Origin: CAYVTZ01 sp964454685
GTDB lineage: Bacteria; Bacillota; Clostridia; Christensenellales; Christensenellaceae
Direction of reading: 5' to 3'
DNA: 52,658 bases
NCBI GenBank assembly: GCA_964454685.1
Contig: CAYVTZ010000019.1
Location: 1 to 52,658 of the forward strand
Position numbers and translations under genes: made by a program. The notes under the pieces are model-generated. The model was not told the origin of the DNA. It searched no databases and was given only the letters and a program-made list of their open reading frames with translations. This document shows, in pieces, positions 1-7,135 of this stretch (position 1 is its first letter; every line of letters begins with the position of its first letter).

Positions 1-1499
1 GTAACGCGCTGGCAAAAGAGTTCGATCAGTTAAAGCGTGAGATCAACGACGTTGCGGAGCAAACCACTTTCAACAACATGAAGATTTTGGATGGCTCGCT
101 TTCCTATGAAGGCGCACAACGTAGCGCGGCAACGGCTGGTATCAACGTGTCCGAAGTGATTACGGCTGGGGATAACACGGTGATGACTTCCGAAGTCACT
201 ACAAGGGGTCAGGCTACTGTTGCGGGCGCTACTGCGGTATATGAATTTGCTCTCAGCGATGCTGATTTGACTGGCTTAGCAGTTGGTACACATACGTTTG
301 AAATTGCAGGAGCACGAGTTAATCTAACTGTAGCAGCTGGTGACAATGCCGCTACTAGGCGTACGAATCTTCTTACTGAACTCAATGGCTCGACAGATCC
401 AATCCTTCAGCAATATAACTTCGCAGCCAACGCAACAACCGGTATTACTATGACGGATGCTACTGGCAACCGGGCGGATGTTAACAGAACAGCTATTATG
501 GGTGGCGTAAAAATTGACGGGACATCTCGCGCCATCGCAGAAAATACGAAAGGTGTTACACCTGTTACGGCTGTAAAAGGCGAAGTTACCGCGACATTCG
601 ACGTAGCAAACTTAAAACTTGGCGACACCATCAACATTGGCGGCAGAAACTTTGAGCTGATTGCTGCTGGCGACACGGCAAAAGACGGCAACGTTGGGAT
701 TGAATGGGATTCCAGCAAAACAAATACAGACCTCGTAACAGCGTTGAATAACAATGCTCCCGCAGGCGTTGCTGTTCAAGCGACCGCCGCTGGTAATGGT
801 TTTATTGTGAGACAGGCTGTGGGCGGCGTAGGCGATAATAGCGTAAAATTTACTGCCGCTGAATCGGTAAAATCCACCGTAGAGTTTGACACCGTGAAAC
901 TCAAAACAGGCGACAAAGTCAGCGTGAAATTCAACGGCACGGAATACACCTATAAATTCCAGCAGGGCGATTCCGCAACCAACATCGCGCAGGGTCTGGC
1001 AGATGCTGTTGGCATCAAGTTGAATCCAACACAAAAAGGCTCTGCAATTCTGATGGATGGCAAAGTAGATGTCACTGGCTTTGAGCCGGTTGCAGACACC
1101 AGCAACAACGCCATCCGCATTCAGGTGGGCGCACTCGAAGGCGAACAGCTTGCTGTTTCCATCGATTCCATGAACACCGCAGGTCTCAAGCTGGACAGCA
1201 TTTCCATTTACACGCAGGATGACGCCGGCAAGGCTGTTACCGCTACGCGTAACGCAATCGATAAAGTATCCGATCAGCGCGCATCGCTTGGTGCAATGCA
1301 GAATCGCTTGGATCACAAAATCGCAAACCTCAAGGTTTCGGCTGAAAACCTGACGGCGGCAGAAGCACGTATCCGCGACGTGGATATCGCTTCGGAAATG
1401 ACACAGTTCACAAAGAGCAACATCCTTGCGCAGGCTGCTACGGCAATGCTGGCGCAGGCAAATTCGCTCCCGCAGAACGTGTTGTCTCTGCTCCGCTAA
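1..1499 (+). CDS. fliC: flagellin, 3' part (5' end outside window)
   Basis: Major filament subunit, exported by the flagellar type III system. The frame is open from base 3 and already contains the conserved N-terminal D1 helix end (EINDVAEQTTFNN then KILDGS), so roughly the first 90-100 residues lie before the window. A long variable central region (about residues 30-390 of the visible part) has beta-rich, Gly/Thr/Asn-rich composition. The C-terminal D1/D0 region is canonical: RASLGAMQNRLDHKIANL, SAENLTAAEARIRDVDIA, then TKSNILAQAATAMLAQAN and SLPQNVLSLLR. The Met at base 78 is internal and not the start. The next gene encodes FliW-CsrA, whose FliW part binds flagellin in Firmicutes and whose CsrA part represses flagellin translation, so the two are functionally paired. 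Identification is very secure; the exact paralogue name is not. Confidence 0.96.
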   Translation, partial: NALAKEFDQLKREINDVAEQTTFNNMKILDGSLSYEGAQRSAATAGINVSEVITAGDNTVMTSEVTTRGQATVAGATAVYEFALSDADLTGLAVGTHTFEIAGARVNLTVAAGDNAATRRTNLLTELNGSTDPILQQYNFAANATTGITMTDATGNRADVNRTAIMGGVKIDGTSRAIAENTKGVTPVTAVKGEVTATFDVANLKLGDTINIGGRNFELIAAGDTAKDGNVGIEWDSSKTNTDLVTALNNNAPAGVAVQATAAGNGFIVRQAVGGVGDNSVKFTAAESVKSTVEFDTVKLKTGDKVSVKFNGTEYTYKFQQGDSATNIAQGLADAVGIKLNPTQKGSAILMDGKVDVTGFEPVADTSNNAIRIQVGALEGEQLAVSIDSMNTAGLKLDSISIYTQDDAGKAVTATRNAIDKVSDQRASLGAMQNRLDHKIANLKVSAENLTAAEARIRDVDIASEMTQFTKSNILAQAATAMLAQANSLPQNVLSLLR

Positions 1500-1542
1500 T
1501 TTGCAATTCGTTGCCCAACGGCAACAAAAATTGGATGACATC

Positions 1543-1562
1543 GGGCGCGGCTTTTCGCGCCC
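1543..1562 (+). terminator. hairpin after flagellin gene
   Basis: GGGCGCG and CGCGCCC form a perfect 7-bp GC-rich stem with a 6-nt loop, 44 nt after the flagellin stop. It is followed by CTTCGTCG rather than a clean T-run, so it is a weak intrinsic terminator or an mRNA 3'-end stabiliser. Confidence 0.5.
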
Positions 1563-1857
1563 TTCGTCGTCGCGGGTCTCATGCTTACGGTTTCCGCTAA
1601 AGTGAAACCCTTCAGCATCCGACCGCTCCTCCTCTTCCCCACGAAGCCCTTAACTGCATTGACGCTGTCGTCAGGAATGATTCGTTTTTCAAGGTCTGTG
1701 ACCGCAGAAAAGCATCTTCTTGCAGGGGGATTTTCAAAGGGGGAGTGCAATTTCTCCTTTGAAATTGCCGTCAGGCAATGCCAGCGGGGACTCCGGTTAA
1801 TGCGCGCGGGTCAACTGAAAAACCGATTTTTTCTGCAAAGTGCGATCTATATCGCAC
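1563..1857. other. gene-less spacer with hairpin at 1840-1857
   Basis: I see no supported gene in this 295-bp stretch. The short open frames on both strands lack family features and a good ribosome binding site. It ends with a perfect hairpin (GTGCGAT, loop CTAT, ATCGCAC; 1840-1857) immediately before the long copy of the dispersed repeat. Every other copy of that repeat also abuts a hairpin. Confidence 0.4.
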
Positions 1858-2291
1858 AGGCGTGTCAAAAGAGTGTCAACGCTTTGTCAGGCTGGCAAGA
1901 AATGCCCAGTTGTTAGGCAGCGCAGTAGCTTTCAGCCAATCGCACCGCTCTTGGGAAAGCCTTGCGTGCCTTTTGCCAACCAATTACTGCGTTCTTGGGG
2001 TAAAACGCAAAAATGCCGCGCGACGAGGCTGAATATGCAATTCGCCGAGATGAGCGGCATTGCAGCTAATACTATGATCCAATAAAAACGTTACGTTTTT
2101 ATTGTGCGCCATTTGGCGCATACCGCATTGCGCTTTTAAGCGTAATGCGGTAGATAAGCCGTTCTATACGAACTCATTTGCAAATGGGTTTCCATTTGCA
2201 AAGCCACATTGCATGTGGCAACCAAGATCGTAATGCACGGTCTTGGTTGGAGTTTCGTATAACAACGCAAATGGGCGTTTATCGACAGCCC
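1858..2291 (+). repeat. dispersed structured repeat, long copy R1 with inserts
   Basis: This is the long copy of a repeat also found at 3060-3215, 24899-25092 and 36261-36453. It begins with GTGTCAA motifs and GTCAGGCTGGCAAGAAATGC and ends GTTTATCGACAGCC. Compared with the 3060-3215 copy read on its own strand, R1 matches in three blocks but carries two extra pieces. One is about 90 bp near 1920-2010, bounded by CGCAGTA/TACTGCG. The other is about 195 bp (2068-2262) holding the hairpin array described separately. Either these are nested insertions or the other copies are internal deletion forms. No transposase is present, so it is non-autonomous or an RNA element. Confidence 0.7.
2081..2260 (+). 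other. hairpin array with cloverleaf fold
   Basis: Seven stems lie almost end to end. Three are serial hairpins: 2081-2103 (10 bp, loop TTA), 2105-2120 (TGCGCCA/TGGCGCA) and 2121-2152 (14 pairs around one G-T). Then comes a four-way junction closed by 2166-2175 with 2250-2260 (one bulged T). Its arms are 2177-2202 (11 bp, loop GTTT), 2203-2219 (7 bp, loop TGC) and 2221-2247 (11 bp, one T-G). Both non-Watson-Crick pairs are G-U type if the plus strand is the RNA and A-C type on the minus strand, which weakly favours a plus-strand transcript. It is not a tRNA: there is no T-loop consensus and no acceptor or anticodon architecture. It could be an RNA or a folded single-stranded DNA element. The class is unknown to me. 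Confidence 0.6.
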
Positions 2292-2318
2292 TGAACCCGT
2301 ACACGGAGGTATGGAATC

Positions 2319-3011
2319 ATGCAAGCAACATCAAAACGTCTTGGCTCATTTTCCTATCAAGAAAAGGATGTCCTCACATTCCAAAACGGTCTCTGTGGCT
2401 TTCCGCAGTGTACCCGGTTTGTGTTGAGTACGCCCGCGTCCACCGCGCCCGTCTCATGGCTGATTTCCATTGAAAACAGCGATCTAACCGTGCCCGTGGT
2501 GCGCCCGGACAAGCTGTTTCCCGAACATGCCATCACGGCTTTGCCCGTTGCGGACGTTACCAAAATGCTCGGCTGCCGCATTAAATCCCATGCGCGGATT
2601 TATTGTGTGCTCACTCTGCCGCAGGATGTGACGCGCGCGTCGGTTAATTTGCGCGCTCCATTGCTCATCAATCCGCAAACCAAATGCGGCGTACAGTATG
2701 CCAACCCCGGCATTATGAAATTGCCCGTGCGCCAGCCTTGCTATCGTGAATTGTTTGGCGATCCCACGCCCGCACAAGGGATGCTGGTTGTGCTGCGCAA
2801 ACAAAACGAGCGCATCACCATCGGTGAGGATATCGTCGTGGAAGTGCTGGAAGTGCTGCCCGGCGGCGCTGTGCGCCTTGGGGTTCGCGCGCCCGAACAG
2901 CTCAAAGTCGCGCGGGGCGACGGCAATCTCTCCATCGAAACCGAAAATCAACGCGCCGTTTCCTCTTCTGTTCCCGCAAAGGAGCTGATTGCACTGCTGC
3001 GCTCTTCCTGA
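2319..3011 (+). CDS. fliW-csrA: FliW-CsrA fusion protein (flagellar assembly factor and carbon storage regulator)
   Basis: One uninterrupted 230-residue frame. Residues 1-150 match FliW (GSFSYQEKDVLTFQNGLCGF near the start; beta-barrel pattern, PVVRPDKLFP, RAPLLINPQTKCGVQ). Residues 155-215 match CsrA (MLVVLRKQNERITIGEDIVV, VRLGVRAPEQLKVARGD). FliW normally is a separate protein that binds flagellin or inhibits CsrA; CsrA binds GGA motifs in flagellin mRNA leaders. The CsrA start Met (2781) has no obvious own ribosome binding site, so the fused product seems genuine and not two overlapping genes. The start at 2319 is preceded by GGAGG at 9 nt. Located directly downstream of flagellin. How a fused antagonist is released from its target is an open question. 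Confidence 0.92.
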   Translation: MQATSKRLGSFSYQEKDVLTFQNGLCGFPQCTRFVLSTPASTAPVSWLISIENSDLTVPVVRPDKLFPEHAITALPVADVTKMLGCRIKSHARIYCVLTLPQDVTRASVNLRAPLLINPQTKCGVQYANPGIMKLPVRQPCYRELFGDPTPAQGMLVVLRKQNERITIGEDIVVEVLEVLPGGAVRLGVRAPEQLKVARGDGNLSIETENQRAVSSSVPAKELIALLRSS

Positions 3012-3029
3012 AAAACATTTTGTTTGTAC

Positions 3030-3059
3030 AAAAAAACCGCCATGACACAGTCACAGCGG
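3030..3059 (-). terminator. terminator of rpsF-ssb-rpsR operon (distal hairpin copy)
   Basis: Read on the minus strand: a CCGC...GCGG outer stem and TGAC/GTCA inner stem (3037-3059) followed by seven T (3036-3030). This is the copy that keeps the T-run. An identical 23-nt hairpin lies at 3216-3238, on the other side of repeat copy R2. Confidence 0.8.
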
Positions 3060-3215
3060 TCAGGCTGTCGATAAACACCCATCTGCGTTGTTAGCTGCAA
3101 TGCCGCACATCTCGGCGAATTACATATTCAGCCTCATCGCGCGGCATTTTGCTGCCTAGCATCTGGGCATTTCTTGCCAGCCTGCTTAAAAATCGAACTT
3201 TTTTGACACTCTGAG
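3060..3215 (-). repeat. dispersed structured repeat, copy R2, between duplicated terminator hairpins
   Basis: 156-bp element read on the minus strand from GAGTGTCAAAAAAG to ATCGACAGCCTGAC. Terminal GCAGGCTG and CAGCCTGAC are inverted. Internal arms (GCCCAGATGC near the left, GCAGATGGG near the right; ATGCCGC with GCGGCAT) also pair, so the whole element can fold. It is flanked by exact 23-nt direct copies of the rpsR terminator hairpin (3037-3059 and 3216-3238); only the distal copy has the T-run. This looks like insertion at a terminator hairpin with duplication of the hairpin. Confidence 0.75.
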
Positions 3216-3238
3216 CCGCCATGACACAGTCACAGCGG
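3216..3238 (-). terminator. proximal copy of rpsR terminator hairpin, without T-run
   Basis: Identical in all 23 bases to 3037-3059. It lies 13 nt after the rpsR stop. The base run that follows it on the minus strand is the start of repeat R2 (CTCAGAGTGTC), so it has lost the T-run and probably terminates poorly; the distal copy does the job. Confidence 0.7.
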
Positions 3239-3251
3239 CATTGTTTGCTGC

Positions 3252-3500
3252 TTATTCCGAAACATACGGAAGCAGAGCAACCTGGCGCGCACGTTTGATT
3301 GCGATTGCCAGTTCTCTCTGGTGCTTCGCACAGGTGCCGGTCGCACGACGCGGCGAAATTTTACCGCGCTCAGTCAAATATTTTCTCAATTTCCCAACGT
3401 CTTTATAATCGATGAGTTCAACCTTCTCCGCACAGAACGCACACACTTTTTTTCTGGGGCGTCTGGGGCGCATGGGTCTTTTTCCTCTTTCTTCACTCAC
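3252..3500 (-). CDS. rpsR: 30S ribosomal protein bS18
   Basis: 82 residues, last gene of the rpsF-ssb-rpsR operon, the usual bacterial order. bS18 binds bS6 and 16S rRNA on the platform of the small subunit. Basic N-terminus (KRPMRPRRPRKK), VCAFC, the YKDVGKLRKYLTERGKISPR core, and TGTCAKHQRELA are diagnostic. The cysteines in CAFC and GTC with a following His mark the cysteine-containing (zinc-type, C+) form. Start 3500 follows a purine-rich AAGGAGGAAACT sequence. Confidence 0.97.
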   Translation of the reverse strand: MSEERGKRPMRPRRPRKKVCAFCAEKVELIDYKDVGKLRKYLTERGKISPRRATGTCAKHQRELAIAIKRARQVALLPYVSE

Positions 3501-3524
3501 TTGAGTTTCCTCCTTCTTTGACGA

Positions 3525-3980
3525 TTAAAAAGGCAGTTCCGCATCGTCCATCGGCTGGAAGTCTGTCAAATCTTCTGCAAACAGATCATCCGCGCTGGGC
3601 GCCATCGGTGCCTCTGCCGGAACGGGCGATGTATAATCATTGCGGGTTGCGGAGGGGTTCTGCGCCTTACTGGTCACAAATTCCACCTCGTCCGCGACCA
3701 CCTCGGTCACATAACGCTTGTTCCCGTTTGCGTCGTCATAGGTACGTGTCTGAATGGTTCCCACCACTCCGATCTTCGAGCCTTTCACGAAATATTTCGC
3801 CACAAACTCCGCCGTCGCGCGCCATGCCACACAGCTGATAAAATCAGCCTGCTGCTGGCCGTCCTGACTGCGAAACCTACGCTGCACCGCCACAGTAAAA
3901 CTCGTGACAGCAACCCCGCTGGATGTGTTGCGCTGTTCGGGATCTCTGGTTAAATTTCCTACCAAAATTACTTTGTTCAT
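3525..3980 (-). CDS. ssb: single-stranded DNA-binding protein
   Basis: 151 residues from the Met at 3980 (MNKVILVGNLTRDPEQRNTS), preceded by AAGGAAGG; the frame is open 16 codons further but without a matching family sequence. The OB-fold is residues 1-105, followed by a Pro/Ala-rich linker and the acidic C-terminal tip ending DDAELPF, the docking peptide for replication and repair partners. It acts in replication and recombination; its place between rpsF and rpsR is the standard Firmicutes arrangement. Confidence 0.96.
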   Translation of the reverse strand: MNKVILVGNLTRDPEQRNTSSGVAVTSFTVAVQRRFRSQDGQQQADFISCVAWRATAEFVAKYFVKGSKIGVVGTIQTRTYDDANGNKRYVTEVVADEVEFVTSKAQNPSATRNDYTSPVPAEAPMAPSADDLFAEDLTDFQPMDDAELPF

Positions 3981-4027
3981 TCCGGAACCTTCCTTTTTAC
4001 TGCACGCGAAAAAGCGTGCGTTCCCCA

Positions 4028-4318
4028 TTATTTCTGATCTAAACTGATAACCATGAATCTGAGCACATCATCGGAAATCTTGAAGTTTCTTTCAAGTTCC
4101 ATGGGCAACGTCGGCTTTGCTTCGAATGTCATCAAAACATAGTAGCCGTCGTTGATGTACTGGATCGGGTATGCCAGACGCTTTTTGCCCCACTCGTCAA
4201 TCTGCGCGATTGCGCCGCCGTCCGCCGTTACAATGTCGGCAAACTTCTTCACGAGTGCGTCTTTCTTCTCGTCTTCCATATCCGGTTTCAATACGTACAA
4301 TGCTTCGTACTTCACCAT
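4028..4318 (-). CDS. rpsF: 30S ribosomal protein bS6
   Basis: 96 residues, typical length. Contains MVKYEALYVLKPDM, the VTADGGAIAQIDEWGKKRLA loop and YPIQYINDGYYVLM strand of bS6, which pairs with bS18 on the 30S platform. A strong ribosome binding site (GGAGGAGGTGA) precedes the start. First gene of the operon driven from the promoter at 4390-4418. The leader is only about 65 nt; I could not confirm an S6:S18-binding autoregulatory hairpin in it. Confidence 0.97.
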   Translation of the reverse strand: MVKYEALYVLKPDMEDEKKDALVKKFADIVTADGGAIAQIDEWGKKRLAYPIQYINDGYYVLMTFEAKPTLPMELERNFKISDDVLRFMVISLDQK

Positions 4319-4389
4319 TGATCTTTCACCTCCTCCTGGACTAATGGCCCTGCTTTTTGCGTGCAGAGCAAGGACGCTACATGTTCAAT

Positions 4390-4418
4390 ATTATAGCGAC
4401 AGATCATCGAAAAGTCAA
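4390..4418 (-). promoter_or_regulatory. sigma-A-type promoter of rpsF operon
   Basis: On the minus strand TTGACT (4418-4413), 17-nt spacer, TATAAT (4395-4390). Expected start near 4383, giving a short leader before rpsF. Confidence 0.75.
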
Positions 4419-4454
4419 GACATTTACGCGCATCGCAAGCGTTTTTGCAGCGTT

Positions 4455-5312
4455 TTACCGCTCCATGCGCACCATATACTTGCGCAAAAGGGCGTGCGGC
4501 TTGAATTTTCCCTTAAAACGCCTCAGTCCCTCCACACCAAGGTCCGCGCCAAGGTTCACCCCGTCAAACTCGGTAAAGCAGCGTATCATTTCCATCAGCA
4601 AATAAAGGCTCAGCCCGCGTTCCTCTCGGATGGGTTTTGCGCAAAGCGGCAGTATGGTTGCGCCGTTTTGCTCCGCAATGCGAAATCCGGCGGGCGCACC
4701 GTCCAAATCCATCAGCAGCCCCTTCAGAGGCAGCGCATCCCAATGCGTCAGCAAACGTTCCACATTTTCCCGCTCGCAGCCATATCCGCACTGCGCACAG
4801 TCCCGCCCCGCGCACCACGCAGAAAAGATCGCACGCACCCGTTCAAAATGCTGCGGTGTCATTTCACTCAGCGTCACCCGATCCGCAAAATGCTGAACAA
4901 AATATTGATAGTCCTTGCGCTTTTTCTCGGCAACGCTGCCCTGCAGATTAAAAAAATCTTCTCGTGTGATGTAATAATCATCATATTTCGCGTCATAACT
5001 CACCGTCTCGCCCCCCGCCTGCGTGTAGAGCGAAAGCGCCTCCTCCGGCACAAAATCAAAGCTGGCGTCATATAGCTGCAACTCACGCAAGATGCCGGCA
5101 ATGTCCACGCGCTCACCCAAGGGGTGGCAGAAAACATCTCCCTGCTCGTAGCGCATTTGCAGCAGCAGGCAGTTTTGCACCAAAGCATAACGAACCTGCA
5201 TTTCCTCCGCAACGTAAAAAAGTGCGCAAAAACCCATGTCGATGTACTTCGAATGTGCCAGATAAGGACGCAGCAACGGCGCGTCTTGTAGTGTCAGCGG
5301 TTTGAATCTCAT
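4455..5312 (-). CDS. DUF2156-type protein (phosphatidylglycerol lysyltransferase C-terminal-like)
   Basis: 285 residues of the DUF2156/COG4866 type, two GNAT-like halves. Typical features are the N-terminal FKPLTLQDAPLLRPYL, an internal YYITREDFFNLQG with a KKRKDYQYFVQHF stretch, and the C-terminal FDGVNLGADLGVEGLRRFK, which matches the acyl- or aminoacyl-transferase fold of MprF-like enzymes. No membrane segments, so it is cytoplasmic. A Cys-rich stretch (CAGRDCAQCGYGC, about residue 167) is unusual. It starts at 5312 without a clear ribosome binding site and is divergent from the GNAT gene. The substrate is unknown; family members are often annotated only by domain. Confidence 0.75.
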   Translation of the reverse strand: MRFKPLTLQDAPLLRPYLAHSKYIDMGFCALFYVAEEMQVRYALVQNCLLLQMRYEQGDVFCHPLGERVDIAGILRELQLYDASFDFVPEEALSLYTQAGGETVSYDAKYDDYYITREDFFNLQGSVAEKKRKDYQYFVQHFADRVTLSEMTPQHFERVRAIFSAWCAGRDCAQCGYGCERENVERLLTHWDALPLKGLLMDLDGAPAGFRIAEQNGATILPLCAKPIREERGLSLYLLMEMIRCFTEFDGVNLGADLGVEGLRRFKGKFKPHALLRKYMVRMER

Positions 5313-5340
5313 AGGAATAGTGTATCTGTTATACAGGGCT

Positions 5341-5369
5341 TTGACAAGTAGCGGGATTCATTTTATACT
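5341..5369 (+). promoter_or_regulatory. sigma-A-type promoter of GNAT gene
   Basis: TTGACA (5341-5346), 17-nt spacer, TATACT (5364-5369). Expected start near 5376, about 28 nt before the ATG at 5404. Confidence 0.75.
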
Positions 5370-5403
5370 AAAATGTAATTCAAAAATCGAGGTGCGTAAA
5401 ATC

Positions 5404-6405
5404 ATGATAAAAATACCGGACGCGCAAGAGCTGGCGCAGGTAAAGGAACTCTGGAATGTTTGCTTTGAAGACGATACGGCATGGGTAGACTGGCTGTTCA
5501 ATCGTCGCGTACAGCGTCATGCAGTGCTGTGTGATGTCGAAGACGGGCGGGTCACCAGCGCGCTGCAATTCCCTCAGGTCACGGTGTATGTGCGCGGCAG
5601 GCAGGTGCAGGGTAGTGTGCTGTACGGCGTGAGCACCTCGCCGGATTATCGTGGTCGCGGTTTGATGGGCAAACTCCTGCGCCACGCAATGCGTGTGGCA
5701 TACGATCGCGGCGACGCAGTCATGATCCACACGCCGCAAGATATTCCGGTCTATTCCAGATATGCTCATCTGGTGGCGTCGGATACCTGCTTCTTGGAAG
5801 GAATCTATGCGGGGGCGCCGGATGCAGGCGACGGGCAGGCAACCATACCCGAACTGCTGGATTGCTATACGGCATTCGCGCGCATCTTCAGCGGCACAGT
5901 TGCGCGCAGCGCCTCTCAAATGCAGTTGCGCATTGAGGATACGCTCAACACCGCACCGCAGTCCGGCATAGCCGTGGTGCGGGGCGCAGACGGCAGCGTC
6001 GCGGCGTATGGCACATATTATGTGCAAAACGACACGGTGTTCTGTGAAGAATGCGTATACCGCACAGAGGCTGCCGGTGTACGCCTGTCGGCCGTGCTGG
6101 GCAGCATGGGATTACGTGTACGCATTCCCTACGCGCAAGAGCTGCCTTTTGGCTGGGGTACGATCACGCGCAAGCCGCAGGGCGTGGCACGAGTCATTCG
6201 TCTGGATTCTCTGATGCAGACGCTTTTGTTGTCCCCGCAGCATGCGTATCACGTTCAGGATGCAGACCTCCCGGAAAACAACTGTGTCATCGGCACAGGG
6301 AGCGCGCGCGAAATCGGCGCAGGCGAGCTGACCCAGCTCTTAATGGGTTATCTGTCAAATGAAGATTTTCCGGCGTATCCCTGCTTTCAGCCGGATCGGT
6401 ATTGA
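5404..6405 (+). CDS. GNAT family N-acetyltransferase
   Basis: 333 residues from the ATG at 5404, downstream of the promoter; the frame is open earlier but that part would precede transcription. The N-terminal GNAT domain has the acetyl-CoA loop in SPDYRGRGLMGKLLRHAM (about residues 78-95, R/Q-x-x-G-x-G/A type), preceded by VQGSVLYGVST. The C-terminal half resembles the second GNAT-like and sterol-carrier-like parts of Eis-type enzymes (COG4552). It probably acetylates an amine; the substrate cannot be read. The next gene starts 3 nt after its stop, so the two are probably cotranscribed. Confidence 0.8.
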   Translation: MIKIPDAQELAQVKELWNVCFEDDTAWVDWLFNRRVQRHAVLCDVEDGRVTSALQFPQVTVYVRGRQVQGSVLYGVSTSPDYRGRGLMGKLLRHAMRVAYDRGDAVMIHTPQDIPVYSRYAHLVASDTCFLEGIYAGAPDAGDGQATIPELLDCYTAFARIFSGTVARSASQMQLRIEDTLNTAPQSGIAVVRGADGSVAAYGTYYVQNDTVFCEECVYRTEAAGVRLSAVLGSMGLRVRIPYAQELPFGWGTITRKPQGVARVIRLDSLMQTLLLSPQHAYHVQDADLPENNCVIGTGSAREIGAGELTQLLMGYLSNEDFPAYPCFQPDRY

Positions 6406-6407
6406 CC

Positions 6408-6845
6408 ATGTCACAGATACCAAACCTCATTGCAGGGTTGCAGAACAAAAACCGGTCCTACGCTTATCAATGCTTGCAGCAGCTTTTGGCAGAAAGCGCG
6501 GAAAGTGACGCGGTCTATGCGTATTTTGATCAGTTTGCGGGGATGATGGATTCCCCCAATTCTTTCGTGCGCACGCGGGGCATTCTTCTTATTGCCGCCA
6601 ACGTACAGTGGGATGAAGCAAAGCGGCTGGATGGCTGTATGAATCGCCTGCTCACGCACATCACGGACGAAAAACCCATTATGGCGCGCCAGTGCATACA
6701 AGCCTTGCCAACAATCACCGCACAACGCCCGGACTGGAAGGAGCGCATCGCAGCAGCATTGCGGCAGGCGGATTTGTCCGCCTATCAAGACAGTATGCGG
6801 CCGCTGATCGAGGCAGACATAAAGGTATGCTTGCAGCAATTATAA
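6408..6845 (+). CDS. small HEAT-like repeat protein (often named SufBD-like)
   Basis: About 145 residues, all-helical, beginning MSQIPNLIAGLQNKNRSYAY. The pattern NSFVRTRGILLIAANVQWDE and DEKPIMARQCIQALPTI is the repeat found in a Clostridia family annotated as SufBD protein, although it has no Fe-S assembly motif. The ATG at 6408 is used here; a TTG at 6402 overlapping the preceding stop is also possible. Likely a protein-binding helper of the preceding acetyltransferase operon; function unknown. Confidence 0.65.
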   Translation: MSQIPNLIAGLQNKNRSYAYQCLQQLLAESAESDAVYAYFDQFAGMMDSPNSFVRTRGILLIAANVQWDEAKRLDGCMNRLLTHITDEKPIMARQCIQALPTITAQRPDWKERIAAALRQADLSAYQDSMRPLIEADIKVCLQQL

Positions 6846-7075
6846 GCTTTGCAAAATTTCCATCGGATATGATCTCGAAAACGAAAAAAATGGTGAAGGA
6901 CTTGGAACATAATGCCAAATACACCGGCGCATCCGAAAAAGAAACACCCTCCGGCAACTTGACCGGATTTGTGGTGAATCGCACGAGTGTAGCAAGTATT
7001 TTGGTGGATCCGGCAAACGGTTAAAATCCGGCGCATCCATCTACACCGGCTTTTTGGCAAAGCAGTCCGCAAACG

Positions 7076-7104
7076 CCCGCACACCGCAAGCAACGGTGTA
7101 CGGG
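7076..7104. terminator. bidirectional hairpin between convergent genes
   Basis: CCCG, one mismatch, ACACCG, 7-nt loop, CGGTGT, mismatch, CGGG. On the plus strand it is followed by TGTTTTCATTTT. It lies between the HEAT-like gene (plus) and the c-di-GMP gene (minus); the rest of 6846-7135 shows nothing else. Confidence 0.6.
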
Positions 7105-7135
7105 TGTTTTCATTTTGGCGTCTCGCGCTCCTTGC

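Noticed and set aside
612..1541. 309-codon minus-strand frame opposite flagellin
   Set aside because: Antisense shadow of a secure gene; no ribosome binding site or family features, odd Cys/His-rich composition.
1496..1750. prepilin-like GFTLAE motif on the minus strand
   Set aside because: Occurs in a short frame overlapping the flagellin stop, with no downstream hydrophobic helix; coincidence.
2166..2260. tRNA gene, because of the cloverleaf shape
   Set aside because: No T-loop consensus, no conserved D-loop bases, arm lengths of 11/7/11 and no acceptor end; not a tRNA.
4152..5075. 307-codon plus-strand frame
   Set aside because: Overlaps rpsF and the DUF2156 gene in antisense and has no family features.
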